A stretch of 64,000 nucleotides of DNA from contig JBMNCQ010000083.1 in the NCBI GenBank assembly GCA_049366715.1, forward strand, positions 96,777-160,776, in the 5' to 3' direction. The stretch is from JBMNCQ01 sp049366715. Lineage in GTDB: Bacteria > Bacillota > Peptococcia > Peptococcales > BICA1-8. Below are positions 18,036 to 27,837 of this stretch, one piece after another. The translations under genes and the position numbers were made by a program. Below the pieces are notes generated by a model. It was not told the origin of the DNA and searched no databases. It saw nothing but the letters and a program-made list of their open reading frames with translations. Numbering within the stretch: position 1 is the first letter of the stretch; each line of letters begins with the position of its first letter.

Positions 18036-18398
18036 ATGGCACATAAAGTTTTAATTGTTGATGATGCAGCATTTATGAGGATGATGATTAAGGATATATT
18101 ATCAAAAAATGGCTTTGAAGTTGTAGGTGAAGCGGAAAACGGCATGATTGCCGTGGAGAAGTTTAAAGAGCTGCATCCTGACTTAGTCACCATGGATATT
18201 ACTATGCCGGAAATGGATGGAATCGCTGCAGTTAAGAAAATAAAAGAAATTGATGCCGGTTCAAGAATTGTTATGTGTAGTGCTATGGGGCAGCAGGCTA
18301 TGGTAATAGATGCAATTCAAGCAGGCGCCAAAGATTTTATCGTTAAACCATTTCAGCCCGACCGGGTATTGGAGGCAATCAGAAAAGCATTATCATGA
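18036..18398 (+). CDS. cheY: Chemotaxis response regulator CheY
   Basis: Single receiver domain (120 residues) that, when phosphorylated by CheA, binds FliM/FliY and changes motor direction. The acidic pair Asp9-Asp10, phospho-acceptor Asp54 (TMDITMPEMDG), the switch Ser in MCSAMGQQ and the Lys in DFIVKPF are all present. ATG 18036 follows GGGAGGAA. It lies between fliY and fliO, the Bacillus-type order. Confidence 0.96.
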   Translation: MAHKVLIVDDAAFMRMMIKDILSKNGFEVVGEAENGMIAVEKFKELHPDLVTMDITMPEMDGIAAVKKIKEIDAGSRIVMCSAMGQQAMVIDAIQAGAKDFIVKPFQPDRVLEAIRKALS

Positions 18399-18967
18399 GG
18401 AAAATAAAAATACTGATTATTATGCTGCTGATTTTACTGATTTGTACTACGCAACTCAGCTTTGCTTTTGCCAGTTCCGATGAAAAAATTGATTTGGATA
18501 CCGTTGAAGATAATCAACAATTGGAAACAACAACGAATATCGGCATGCTCTTGTTGCGCTATCTGTTGTCCGTCATCGGCATTTTGATTCTGACCTATTT
18601 GGGTGTAAAGTTTTTTGCCCGCAGTCAAGCCTATCCGCGGCCAATGTATGGCGACTGGATTCAAGTTATTGATCAAATGCCTTTAGGCACCAATAAAGGG
18701 ATCTATTTACTGGAAATAGAGGGTAAGGGATACGTGATGGGAATCACTGACCAGCAAATCAATGTGATAACTACGATTGAAGAAGAAAAGCGTCTTGATG
18801 AATTGAGGGAATTATCAGTGCCGCAAGGCACCGGGAAAATGCCGGGTTTTAGTTTTTTAAAGTTCAGGAAGAAGAAAAATTTTCAAAGTACATTACAACA
18901 ATATCTCAGACAAACGCAAGAGCTGTACGATAATCAAAAAAAAGGAGATAGAAATCATGAGGAATAA
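18395..18967 (+). CDS. fliO: Flagellar biosynthetic protein FliO (FliZ)
   Basis: Membrane protein that helps FliP assemble into the export gate. In 190 residues there is a signal peptide-like N-terminus (about 1-27), a second membrane helix (about 50-71), and a cytoplasmic SH3-like segment typical of FliO (DWIQVIDQMPLGTNKGIYLLEI, here split by no gap). The C-terminus is basic. It overlaps cheY by four bases and fliP by eleven. Sequence similarity in this family is low; position before fliP strengthens the call. Confidence 0.88.
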   Translation: MRKIKILIIMLLILLICTTQLSFAFASSDEKIDLDTVEDNQQLETTTNIGMLLLRYLLSVIGILILTYLGVKFFARSQAYPRPMYGDWIQVIDQMPLGTNKGIYLLEIEGKGYVMGITDQQINVITTIEEEKRLDELRELSVPQGTGKMPGFSFLKFRKKKNFQSTLQQYLRQTQELYDNQKKGDRNHEE

Positions 18968-19706
18968 GTTAGTTTTTCTACTAATCCTTTTCTTCATTTT
19001 TTCTTTTTCAACTTGTGTTTATGCTGCACCTTTACCTTTTCCCAGTTTTGAATTTAATACCCAAGCTGCCGATTCCCCGCAGGATGTTGCCTTGACTTTA
19101 GAACTTTTGGCTTTACTAACCATACTTAGTTTAGCTCCGGCAATTTTATTATTGATGACCTCTTTTACCAGGATAATCGTGGTTTTATCTTTCGTCAGAC
19201 ATGCTTTAGCAACTCAGCAAATGCCGCCAAATCAAGTTTTAATAGGATTGTCGCTCTTTCTGACATTTTTTGTGATGGCTCCTGTCTGGTCCGATATAAA
19301 CCAAAATGCACTTCAGCCTTATCTGGAGGGGACAATTAATCAGGAAGAGGCATTTGATCATGCTGTGGAGCCTTTACGGGAATTTATGTTTGATCATACC
19401 AGAAAAACTGATTTGGCTTTATTCGTCAATTTGTCGGGAATGGACAGACCAAATTATAAAGGGGATATTCCAACCTATGTTTTAATACCCTCTTTTGCAA
19501 TTAGTGAATTAAAAACCGCTTTTCAGATTGGATTTTTAATTTTCATACCCTTTATCGTTATCGATATGATTGTAGCGAGTACTCTAATGTCGATGGGTAT
19601 GCTCATGGTTCCGCCGATGATGATTTCACTGCCCTTTAAATTGTTGCTTTTTGTCCTGGTAGACGGGTGGCATTTAATTGTTAAGTCACTGATGCTTAGC
19701 TTTTAA
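18957..19706 (+). CDS. fliP: Flagellar export gate protein FliP
   Basis: Core channel subunit of the flagellar type III secretion gate. The 249-residue protein has a cleavable signal peptide (about 1-24, ending VYAA), four membrane helices, and the family signatures TSFTRIIVVLSFVRHALATQ and the C-terminal MGMLMVPPMMISLPFKLLLF. It begins inside the end of fliO and precedes fliQ by 17 bases. Confidence 0.96.
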   Translation: MRNKLVFLLILFFIFSFSTCVYAAPLPFPSFEFNTQAADSPQDVALTLELLALLTILSLAPAILLLMTSFTRIIVVLSFVRHALATQQMPPNQVLIGLSLFLTFFVMAPVWSDINQNALQPYLEGTINQEEAFDHAVEPLREFMFDHTRKTDLALFVNLSGMDRPNYKGDIPTYVLIPSFAISELKTAFQIGFLIFIPFIVIDMIVASTLMSMGMLMVPPMMISLPFKLLLFVLVDGWHLIVKSLMLSF

Positions 19707-19723
19707 CATAGAGGGGATTAATT

Positions 19724-19993
19724 ATGACTCAAGATTATATTATTTATCTTGCCAGAGAAGCAGTATATACAGTATTATTAATTGCCGGTCCGCTATTGGC
19801 AGGCAGTATAATTGTAGGCTTGGCCATTAGTGTTTTTCAGGCAACAACCCAAATTCAAGAACAGACTTTAACCTTTGTTCCTAAATTAATCATAATTTTA
19901 ACGATGCTGGTAGTTTTCGGTCCCTGGATGCTGAATATAATCATTGATTTTACAAGAACACTTTTCGAAACTATCCCTCAGTTAGGATTATAA
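19724..19993 (+). CDS. fliQ: Flagellar export gate protein FliQ
   Basis: Small two-helix membrane protein (89 residues) of the FliPQR gate. The central signature FQATTQIQEQTLTFVPK joins the two helices. It starts at ATG 19724 after GAGGGGAT and is followed four bases later by fliR. Confidence 0.95.
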   Translation: MTQDYIIYLAREAVYTVLLIAGPLLAGSIIVGLAISVFQATTQIQEQTLTFVPKLIIILTMLVVFGPWMLNIIIDFTRTLFETIPQLGL

Positions 19994-19997
19994 TATC

Positions 19998-20774
19998 ATG
20001 GATATTATGACAGCGATATTTCAATATTTCCCCATATTCTGCATTGTTTTGATGAGAATGTCGGGATTTATCATCACGGCACCTATTTTTAACAGTAGAA
20101 ATATTCCGCCTCATTTGAAAATTTTTTTATCTTTAGCTTTAAGTGCTTTTGTCTTTTTGCTGATTTATCCCGATCATGCCGTACCTGCTTTCGATATCAG
20201 CTTTATTATTTTAGCAGTCAGCGAATTTTTGATCGGTGTTGTTATTGGCTTTTCCGCACAATTCCTATTTGCCGCCATTCAGCTGGCCGGACAAAGTATA
20301 GATATGCAAATGGGCTTTGGAATGGTGAATGTCATGGACCCGCAAAGCGGCATGCAAGTCCCCTTGATGGGAACATTTAAATATCTGCTGGCAGTTTTGG
20401 TGTTTTTTCTGATTAACGGACATCATTTTCTTATTGAAGCCCTTATCCAGTCATACAGCATAGTTCCTCTGGAGGGCATTAGCATTACGCCATCATTAAT
20501 ATCTTTATTGACGGACTTGACTGCCGATATTTTTTTGGTTGCTTTTAAACTTGCCGCACCGTTAATAGGAGCCCTTTTTATCAGTGACTTTGTAATGGGG
20601 ATTATGGCTAGAACTGTTCCTCAGATGAATGTTTTTTTAGTAGGGATGCCCGCCAAGATTGTAGCAGGATTTTTTTTGATTTTAGTGATCATCCCTTTAT
20701 ATGTATATTTGCTTTCCGCACTATTTGAAAGATGCTTTAAAGATACCCTACAAATCATTAAGGTGCTGGTATGA
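19998..20774 (+). CDS. fliR: Flagellar export gate protein FliR
   Basis: Third component of the FliPQR gate, with about six membrane helices over 258 residues. Family hallmarks: the MRMSGFIITAPIF N-terminal helix and GQSIDMQMGFGMVNVMDPQSG in the middle loop. ATG 19998 has only a weak ribosome site, suggesting coupling to fliQ. The stop overlaps the flhB start (ATGA). Confidence 0.95.
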   Translation: MDIMTAIFQYFPIFCIVLMRMSGFIITAPIFNSRNIPPHLKIFLSLALSAFVFLLIYPDHAVPAFDISFIILAVSEFLIGVVIGFSAQFLFAAIQLAGQSIDMQMGFGMVNVMDPQSGMQVPLMGTFKYLLAVLVFFLINGHHFLIEALIQSYSIVPLEGISITPSLISLLTDLTADIFLVAFKLAAPLIGALFISDFVMGIMARTVPQMNVFLVGMPAKIVAGFFLILVIIPLYVYLLSALFERCFKDTLQIIKVLV

Positions 20775-21853
20775 AAAAATATTATCTTAATTTACAATTA
20801 TTTGCTGGGGAAAAAACTGAAAAAGCTACCCCGAAAAGAAGACAGGAAGCCCGGAAAAAAGGGCAGGTTTTAAAAAGTACTGAGGTTAATTCCGTATTAA
20901 TACTTTTTGCCTCCTTTGTTCTTTTGAAAATATTAATCGCCGGTATGATTTCCGACCTGCAAAATTCATTCCGGATTCTCTGGACAAATGATATTACAAA
21001 CCAGATTACTTTCGTAACTGTGATACCTATTTTGATCGATTTAATATTGCTTTTTTTAAAATTAGTGCTTCCACTATTGATATTGGTAATGATCACGGGA
21101 GTTACTGCCAATTTGGTTCAAGTAGGTTTTTTATTTACTACGGAAAGTTTACAGTTTAAGTTATCACGGATCAATCCTTTAGAGGGTTTTAAAAGAATCT
21201 TTTCCAAAAGATCAATTGCAGAATTATGCAAAGCAATAGGCAAGATCGGGCTAATCAGTTATATTGCCTATTCAAGCGTTAAAAGTAAAATTACTACCTT
21301 CCCATATCTAATGGATATGGAAGTAACCGATATTATTGGCTATCTGGGACAAATCTTATTTACGATACTGTGGAAAACAACTTTAATGCTGGCCATTCTG
21401 GCGGTATTGGATTATTTATATCAAAAATATGAATATGAAACGAATTTGAAAATGTCTAAACAAGAAATCAAGGATGAATATAAAAATATTGAGGGTGATC
21501 CTCAGGTCAAAGGCAAGATCAAAGAAAAACAGCGGCAGATAGCAATGAACAGGATGATGCAGGAAGTACCTAAAGCTGATGTAATTATAACCAACCCTAC
21601 TCACTTTGCTGTTGCAATAAAATATGATGCCGGTACGATGAATGCACCGATCTTAAGTGCCAAAGGCCAGGATTTAGTGGCCTTGAGAATTAAGGAAATT
21701 GCCCGCAAAGCTGGTGTAGTGACTGTTGAAAACAAGCCGTTGGCGCAGACGCTTTACCATAATGTGGATGTAAATGAACCGATTCCTGAAGATTTATATC
21801 AAGCAGTAGCAGAAATATTAGCCTTTGTTTATCGATTAAAGCATAAAGTCTAG
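20771..21853 (+). CDS. flhB: Flagellar export switch protein FlhB
   Basis: Membrane protein that controls export specificity: after contact with FliK, its cytoplasmic domain cuts itself at NPTH. Here that motif is at residues 275-278 (TNPTHFAVAIKYD). The 360-residue protein has the N-terminal EKTEKATPKRRQEARKKGQ, four membrane helices and a conserved C-terminal tail. Length is normal. It overlaps fliR by four bases and precedes flhA. Confidence 0.96.
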   Translation: MKKYYLNLQLFAGEKTEKATPKRRQEARKKGQVLKSTEVNSVLILFASFVLLKILIAGMISDLQNSFRILWTNDITNQITFVTVIPILIDLILLFLKLVLPLLILVMITGVTANLVQVGFLFTTESLQFKLSRINPLEGFKRIFSKRSIAELCKAIGKIGLISYIAYSSVKSKITTFPYLMDMEVTDIIGYLGQILFTILWKTTLMLAILAVLDYLYQKYEYETNLKMSKQEIKDEYKNIEGDPQVKGKIKEKQRQIAMNRMMQEVPKADVIITNPTHFAVAIKYDAGTMNAPILSAKGQDLVALRIKEIARKAGVVTVENKPLAQTLYHNVDVNEPIPEDLYQAVAEILAFVYRLKHKV

Positions 21854-21863
21854 GAGGATTTCC

Positions 21864-23933
21864 ATGTCGGTACCGGAAACAGCTACTTTAAACAGGATAT
21901 TTAAACATAGTGATTTATTCGTCGCCTTTGGGGTAATTTCAATTATTGTAATGATGATTATCCCTATGGCCGATTGGTTATTGAGTTTGTTGGTCGTATT
22001 AAATATAACCATATCATTAATTATTATCTTAGTGGCTATGTATAATTTGGAACCATTACAGTTTTCTGTTTTTCCTTCCCTGCTTTTGATTATGACACTG
22101 TTTAGACTGGCTTTAAATGTATCATCGACAAGATTGATCCTTTTACACGGTTATGCCGGTGAAGTAATTGCTCAGTTCGGGAATTTTGTTGTTGGCGGCA
22201 ATCCTGTTGTTGGTCTGATCGTATTTCTTATCCTGATCGTTATCCAATTTATCGTAATTACCAAAGGCGCTGAAAGGGTGGCGGAGGTAGCTGCCCGGTT
22301 TACTTTGGATGCTATGCCGGGTAAACAGATGGCTATAGATGCCGATTTAAATGCAGGATTAATATCCGATGTTGAAGCCCGCAAAAGGCGGTTGGATATC
22401 CAAAGAGAAGCGGATTTCTATGGAGCTATGGACGGAGCCAGCAAATTTGTTAAAGGGGATGCCATTGCGGGTATAGTTATTACAATTATAAATATTATCG
22501 GTGGAATTGTTATTGGTACTTTTCAATTAAATATGGGTTCCATAGGAGAAGTATCCAGAACTTTTACATTATTAACCGTTGGGGACGGTCTGGTCTCTCA
22601 AATCCCGGCCTTATTATTGTCCACGGCAACGGGCATAACCGTTACCCGGGCGGCTTCGGATTCCAATTTAGGACATGATTTAACCAGGCAGATTTTTGCT
22701 CATCCCAAAGTTTTGGGTATTACGGCGATCGTTTTAGTTTTTTTGGGATTAGTGCCCAGCCTGCCGACTTCCCCTTTCATGATTATTGGTGTGGGATGCG
22801 GATTGTTTGCCTATATCATGCATAATTCCCTCAAGGAATCGGCAGAGCAACAAGTTCAGGAAGATGAAACAAAAGAGGTTGAGGAGATTAAAAAACCGGA
22901 AAGTGTCTATTCTCTTTTAAATGTGGATACGTTGGAGCTGGAACTGGGTTATGGATTAATTCCGCTGGTAGATGCAAGTCAAGGAGGAGACTTATTAGAT
23001 CGGGTAGTACTAATAAGAAGACAGATTGCTCTGGAATTAGGACTTGTTGTACCTCCTGTGCGTATCCGAGACAACATGCAGTTGGAACCTAATCGATATA
23101 TGATTAAACTGCGAGGCATTCCCCTGGCTAAAGGGGAACTATTACTGGATCATTATTTAGCAATGAATCCCGGTGATGCCCCTGCTCTTCCCGGTATTGA
23201 GACGAGAGAACCTGCTTTCGGTCTGCCTGCTACTTGGATTGCCGAAGATAATAGGGAGGAAGCGGAAGTATCAGGCTATACGGTTGTCGATCCTCCGTCG
23301 GTTTTAGCTACCCATTTGACGGAGTTTATTAAAGTTCATGCAGCGGAAATTTTAACCAGACAAGATCTGCAGGCAATGATTGATCATGTGAAAAAGGAAT
23401 CTCCTGCCGTAGTCGAGGGGGTAATACCCCAGCTTATGGCATTAAGTGAAGTACAAAAGGTAATTGCCAATTTATTGAATGAAAAAGTTCCTGTCCGTGA
23501 TATGGTTTTGATATTAGAAGCCCTGAGCGATTATGCTCAGATTACCAAAGATGTTGACCTGCTGACTGAATATGTCCGCCAGGCATTAGGCAGGCAGATA
23601 ACGAATATTTTTGCCGATGAGGAAGGTAAAATATCTGTGATTACCATCAGCCCTGAGGTTGAGCAGGCTATTCGTAATAGTGTTAAAGAAACTGAGCAAG
23701 GAAACTATCTGGCAATTGAACCATCTCAAGCCCAACAGATCATGAAATCATTGTCTAAAGTTTATGAACAATCTGCCGTCATGGGTTTACAAATCGTTTT
23801 ACTTTGCCCCCCTGTGGTAAGATTATATTTTCATAAACTTATTGAACGTAATTTCCCGGGCATTCCTGTTCTATCATATAATGAAATCCCAGCTAATATT
23901 GAGATTGAAGCTGTAGGGACGGTGAATATTTAA
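21864..23933 (+). CDS. flhA: Flagellar export gate protein FlhA
   Basis: Large export-gate protein that forms a nonameric ring and receives substrates and chaperones. The N-terminal half (about 1-320) has eight membrane helices and the FHIPEP-type loop (AMPGKQMAIDADLNAGLI); the C-terminal half is a cytosolic docking domain (AIRNSV, VLSYNEI). It has 689 residues, as expected. ATG 21864 follows TAGGAGG. It ends immediately before flhF with no spacer. Confidence 0.97.
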   Translation: MSVPETATLNRIFKHSDLFVAFGVISIIVMMIIPMADWLLSLLVVLNITISLIIILVAMYNLEPLQFSVFPSLLLIMTLFRLALNVSSTRLILLHGYAGEVIAQFGNFVVGGNPVVGLIVFLILIVIQFIVITKGAERVAEVAARFTLDAMPGKQMAIDADLNAGLISDVEARKRRLDIQREADFYGAMDGASKFVKGDAIAGIVITIINIIGGIVIGTFQLNMGSIGEVSRTFTLLTVGDGLVSQIPALLLSTATGITVTRAASDSNLGHDLTRQIFAHPKVLGITAIVLVFLGLVPSLPTSPFMIIGVGCGLFAYIMHNSLKESAEQQVQEDETKEVEEIKKPESVYSLLNVDTLELELGYGLIPLVDASQGGDLLDRVVLIRRQIALELGLVVPPVRIRDNMQLEPNRYMIKLRGIPLAKGELLLDHYLAMNPGDAPALPGIETREPAFGLPATWIAEDNREEAEVSGYTVVDPPSVLATHLTEFIKVHAAEILTRQDLQAMIDHVKKESPAVVEGVIPQLMALSEVQKVIANLLNEKVPVRDMVLILEALSDYAQITKDVDLLTEYVRQALGRQITNIFADEEGKISVITISPEVEQAIRNSVKETEQGNYLAIEPSQAQQIMKSLSKVYEQSAVMGLQIVLLCPPVVRLYFHKLIERNFPGIPVLSYNEIPANIEIEAVGTVNI

Positions 23934-25148
23934 ATGCGCGTAAAGCGGTTCGTGGCGAACAACATTCAAGAAGCAATGCTCCAGGTGAAAATTGAGATGG
24001 GTAAAGACGCAGTAATTCTCCATACCAGAAGATTTAAAGAAGGCGGTTTCCTCGGACTTTTTGCTAAAGAATTTGTTGAAGTGACAGCAGCTGTAGATGA
24101 TGAATATCCTCCCGAAAGGCCCCGGGACAATGTTAAAAGCAAACAAATTGTCTGGCCGCAGGTTATTGATCAGAAGCAAAATATTGAGCCTGCCCGGACG
24201 GGGCAGCAGGAGGATGAACCCGAGGAAGATAAGCAAACCCGGCATGTTGCGGCTGTTAAAGTTCATAGTGGTACAAATGAACTGGAAGACATGAAAAAAT
24301 TGATGCAAAATATGATGGAGCAGATAGAAAATACGAGTTTTAATATCGGAATGAATAAGATAGGTGAACAATTGTATGATTGTTTAACTAAGAGCGAGGT
24401 TGACGATAAATTAGCCAAAAGACTTATTAAAAGATGCTTTGAAAGTATCCCTAATGATAAATTTGATGACAGTCAATATATTAACAGGCAGTTTCTGGAG
24501 ATGATTGGCAGGATTTTCAAAAAGCCCCGGCCGATTATTATTCCGAAAAAGAGAAAACAACAGGTCTTTGCCTTGGTAGGTCCGACAGGTGTCGGTAAGA
24601 CAACGACGATTGCTAAACTGGCTGCTAATTTTGCGATAAATAATCAAAAGGATATTGCTCTAATTACTTCAGATACTTATAGAATTGCGGCTGTTGAACA
24701 ACTCAAGACGGTAGGGGAAATAATCGGTGTCCCGGTGGAAGTAGTATTTACCCCGCAAAGTATGAAAAACAGCATTATTCAGCATCGGGATAAAGACTTA
24801 ATATTTATTGATACTGCCGGACGTAGTCATAGAAATGCTTTGCACATGGGAGAACTCAAAGGTTTCTTGGATTCGGCCGAGCCTGATGAAATTTTTTTGG
24901 TACTGAGTGCAACAACGAAATATCAGGACATGTTGGAAATTGTGAAAAGTTATGAAAAGATTAATTTTAACCGGATTATTTTTACCAAATTAGATGAGAC
25001 TTCTACTTATGGGTCGATTTTTAATACCATTCAGAAAACAAGAAAATATTTATCATATTTCACAACTGGTCAAAGTGTGCCTGACGACATAGAAGTTGCA
25101 GATAGTGATAAGATTGCCAGAATGATTCTAAGGGATGGTGCCAAATGA
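23934..25148 (+). CDS. flhF: Flagellar biosynthesis GTPase FlhF
   Basis: SRP-family GTPase that sets where new flagella are built. The 404-residue protein has an N-terminal B domain rich in charged residues (about 1-120), an N-domain, and a G-domain with GPTGVGKT at 216-223, the DTYRIAAVEQL segment, DTAGR and the TKLDE motif. It forms a functional pair with FlhG, encoded next with a four-base overlap. The start codon follows the flhA stop directly. Confidence 0.95.
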   Translation: MRVKRFVANNIQEAMLQVKIEMGKDAVILHTRRFKEGGFLGLFAKEFVEVTAAVDDEYPPERPRDNVKSKQIVWPQVIDQKQNIEPARTGQQEDEPEEDKQTRHVAAVKVHSGTNELEDMKKLMQNMMEQIENTSFNIGMNKIGEQLYDCLTKSEVDDKLAKRLIKRCFESIPNDKFDDSQYINRQFLEMIGRIFKKPRPIIIPKKRKQQVFALVGPTGVGKTTTIAKLAANFAINNQKDIALITSDTYRIAAVEQLKTVGEIIGVPVEVVFTPQSMKNSIIQHRDKDLIFIDTAGRSHRNALHMGELKGFLDSAEPDEIFLVLSATTKYQDMLEIVKSYEKINFNRIIFTKLDETSTYGSIFNTIQKTRKYLSYFTTGQSVPDDIEVADSDKIARMILRDGAK

Positions 25149-26038
25149 GTACTCAGCTGGACCGCTTAAGAGCCTTGACAAGGAGTTTAAAAAACAGAGC
25201 TGAAAAACAAATAATAGGCCATGAGTATCCTACCAAAGTAATTACCATTGCCTCGGGCAAAGGGGGCGTGGGAAAAACGAATTTTACTTTGAATTTAGGG
25301 CTTGCTTTGGCTGAGTTAGGGCAGAGGGTATTGATCTTAGATGCAGACTTAGGATTGGCTAACATTGATGTAATATTAGGGATTTCTCCTCAATATAATT
25401 TATTCCATGTGATAAACGGTGAAAAAGACCTGTCGGAAATTATTGCCGAAGGCCCCAAGGGAATAAAGATAATCCCCGGTGGTTCGGGGATTTTTGAACT
25501 GGCTGATTTAAAGGAGTGGCAGTTGGAGAGATTTCTCATTAAGCTGGCGGAGTTGGAAAGTGAAAGTGATTATTTATTGATTGATACCGGTGCAGGGATT
25601 TCGAAAAGTGTCATGAATTTTACCTTAGCCGCTGATGAAATTTTTATCGTCACGACACCTGAGCCCACATCTCTTACCGATGCCTACGGTTTAATTAAAA
25701 CTTTATATAAGCACAATTATCCGGGTATTTTGAAATTAATCGTAAATAAAGCCGTAAGTCCGGATGAAGGAGAAATAGCTGCGAAAAAATTACAAATAGT
25801 TGTGAATAGATTTTTGAAGAACTGCCAGCTTCATATTCTGGGCTATATTCTGGAAGATAAAGCTGTGCCGGCATCGGTAAAAAAACAGCAGCCCTTTATC
25901 TTAAATGCGCCCGGTTCTAAGGCAACGGAAGGAATATATCATTTAGCATCGAAAATCTGTAATCAGCATTATGAAAATCGCAAAGCTGCCGGGTTAAAAA
26001 GTTATTTCACGAAAATCATCTCATATTTTAAAGATTAA
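25145..26038 (+). CDS. flhG: Flagellum site-determining MinD-like ATPase FlhG (YlxH)
   Basis: ParA/MinD-type ATPase that stimulates FlhF and limits flagellar number. The 297-residue product has the deviant Walker A GKGGVGKT at residues 38-45, the LILDADLGLANIDVILG switch segment and LLIDTGAG. A C-terminal amphipathic segment (about 280-297, KSYFTKIISYF) resembles a membrane-targeting helix. It overlaps flhF. Confidence 0.95.
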   Translation: MSTQLDRLRALTRSLKNRAEKQIIGHEYPTKVITIASGKGGVGKTNFTLNLGLALAELGQRVLILDADLGLANIDVILGISPQYNLFHVINGEKDLSEIIAEGPKGIKIIPGGSGIFELADLKEWQLERFLIKLAELESESDYLLIDTGAGISKSVMNFTLAADEIFIVTTPEPTSLTDAYGLIKTLYKHNYPGILKLIVNKAVSPDEGEIAAKKLQIVVNRFLKNCQLHILGYILEDKAVPASVKKQQPFILNAPGSKATEGIYHLASKICNQHYENRKAAGLKSYFTKIISYFKD

Positions 26039-26073
26039 ATTATTGTTTGTAAAATTTGAAGTAGGTGAGACCT

Positions 26074-26733
26074 ATGCTAAAATTCCTGAAAATTAATAGT
26101 ATCATTGAAGTTGAGGTAGAATCCGGTGCGGAGAAAAGTAATATCTATCGTACCAGAGTCGAGGATTTAAATGAGGATGGTTTTGTGATTGGCATGCCCA
26201 TTGAAAAAGGTATATTAGTTCCCCTGTATCCCGATTCTACCGTTATTGTGTGGCATTGGGATAATTCTGCTTCTTATGCCTATTACTGCAAAGTAAAAAC
26301 GCGGATTTTCGAACCGATTCCCCTAGTATTTTTGGATTGGCCTCATCAAGTAAAAAAAGTTCAAAGGCGAAACTTTGTGAGGATCCCGATCAATATTACT
26401 ATTGAACATAAATTAGTCGTAAAGGGTGAAGCTCAGACTCAGGATAATAAATTCATAAAATCTTTAACGAGAGATTTAAGTGGAGGTGGCACACAATTTA
26501 TCTCCAAAATAAAGTATAATAAAGGAGACATCTTGGAAATTAAACTCCATTTATATGATGATTTAGTCTGTGCAAAAGCCAGGGTAATGTGGGTATTTAA
26601 TGAAATCAGTAATGATACCGAACGATTTTTGGTGGGCATTAAATTTATGGATATCTCAGAAAAAACAAGGGACAGTATTATTAAATTCGTATTCGCAAAA
26701 CAAAGGGAGCTTATAAAAAAAGGAGTGTTATAA
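26074..26733 (+). CDS. PilZ-domain flagellar brake protein (YcgR/YpfA family)
   Basis: Probable cyclic-di-GMP receptor that slows the motor. The N-terminal half matches the YcgR N-domain; the C-terminal PilZ domain has both c-di-GMP contact motifs, RRNFVR and DLSGGG. There are 219 residues from ATG 26074 (AGGTGAGA just upstream; the GTG at 26065 overlaps that site). The last base is shared with the cheB start. In B. subtilis the homologue YpfA (DgrA) is unlinked; here it is in the flagellar operon between flhG and cheB, linking motility directly to c-di-GMP. Confidence 0.88.
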   Translation: MLKFLKINSIIEVEVESGAEKSNIYRTRVEDLNEDGFVIGMPIEKGILVPLYPDSTVIVWHWDNSASYAYYCKVKTRIFEPIPLVFLDWPHQVKKVQRRNFVRIPINITIEHKLVVKGEAQTQDNKFIKSLTRDLSGGGTQFISKIKYNKGDILEIKLHLYDDLVCAKARVMWVFNEISNDTERFLVGIKFMDISEKTRDSIIKFVFAKQRELIKKGVL

Positions 26734-27806
26734 TGGGACCAATTGGGGTTTTAGTTGTTGATGACTCAGCTTTTATGCGTAAGGTCATCTCGGATATCAT
26801 TTCTAGAGACAGCGGATTAAGAGTACTAGGTACGGCCAGAAATGGTGAGGATGCTCTAGATAAGCTCAACATCCTAAAACCTGACGTCATAACCCTTGAT
26901 GTTGAAATGCCCAAGATGAATGGCTTAGAGGCTTTAGAAAAGATAATGACTATTCGGCCTACCCCTGTAATTATGTTAAGTTCTTTAACTAAAGCGGGGG
27001 CAGACATAACAATAAAGGCATTAGCTAAAGGCGCAATTGATTTTATTCAAAAGCCTGGGGGATCAATTTCTTTAAATATTGATGTCGTTGCCAAGGAACT
27101 CGTTCAGAAAATAAAACTTGCCCATCAAGTAAATATTAAACAACTGATCCAGCCTCCTTTGCCGACAACTCCCCCGTTAAAGCTTGATTTAAATGAATTG
27201 CGGAGTATTCGCCAGAGCAGTGTCTCTTTAAATTTCCCCCTGGTTTTAATGGGGACATCTACCGGAGGCCCTAAGGCGTTACATAAGGTAGTAGAGAACT
27301 TGCCGGACAATTTAAATGCCAGTTTTTTAGTGGTTCAGCATATGCCGCCCGGTTTCACCAAATCTCTCGCGCAAAGATTGGACAACCTTTCCGGTTATCG
27401 TGTTAAAGAAGGTGAAAATGGAGAAAAAGTTAGACCGGGTTATATCTATATCGCCCCGGGAAACTACCATATGGAAATTAAATTGACTGACGGTAAGCCG
27501 GCCCTCAGCATTCATCAAGGTCAGCAGATAACAGGTCACAGACCTTCTGTTGATGCCTTGTTTAACTCTGCTGTTCACACAGGAATTAAACACGTAATAG
27601 CGGTAATTATGACCGGGATGGGGCATGATGGACGGGACGGCTTAGTAAATTTAAAAAAAAACGGTGCCATAACGATAGCTGAGAAGGAAGAAACCTGCAT
27701 AGTTTATGGAATGCCCAAGGCAGCCATTGGGACAGGTTATGTAGATAAGATTGTTCCTTTATATAATATTGCCCAAGAAATAGTCCGGAGCTTAAAACTT
27801 TCTTAA
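26733..27806 (+). CDS. cheB: Chemotaxis protein-glutamate methylesterase/deamidase CheB
   Basis: Removes methyl groups from chemoreceptors to reset sensitivity. It has an N-terminal receiver (phospho-acceptor Asp56 in TLDVEMPKMNG) and a C-terminal methylesterase with catalytic Ser176 (GTSTGGPKAL), the His-containing QHMPPGFT and the Asp-containing MTGMGHDGRDG. It has 357 residues, full length. It needs CheA for phosphorylation, but cheA is not here: cheC follows directly instead of cheA and cheW. Confidence 0.95.
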   Translation: MGPIGVLVVDDSAFMRKVISDIISRDSGLRVLGTARNGEDALDKLNILKPDVITLDVEMPKMNGLEALEKIMTIRPTPVIMLSSLTKAGADITIKALAKGAIDFIQKPGGSISLNIDVVAKELVQKIKLAHQVNIKQLIQPPLPTTPPLKLDLNELRSIRQSSVSLNFPLVLMGTSTGGPKALHKVVENLPDNLNASFLVVQHMPPGFTKSLAQRLDNLSGYRVKEGENGEKVRPGYIYIAPGNYHMEIKLTDGKPALSIHQGQQITGHRPSVDALFNSAVHTGIKHVIAVIMTGMGHDGRDGLVNLKKNGAITIAEKEETCIVYGMPKAAIGTGYVDKIVPLYNIAQEIVRSLKLS

Positions 27807-27837
27807 AAAATATTGTTTGCGTAAAGGGGGGAAGATC

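Noticed and set aside
23874..24371. Open frame of 165 codons on the minus strand across the flhA-flhF junction
   Set aside because: Both sense genes are intact here, and the antisense product has no recognisable features.
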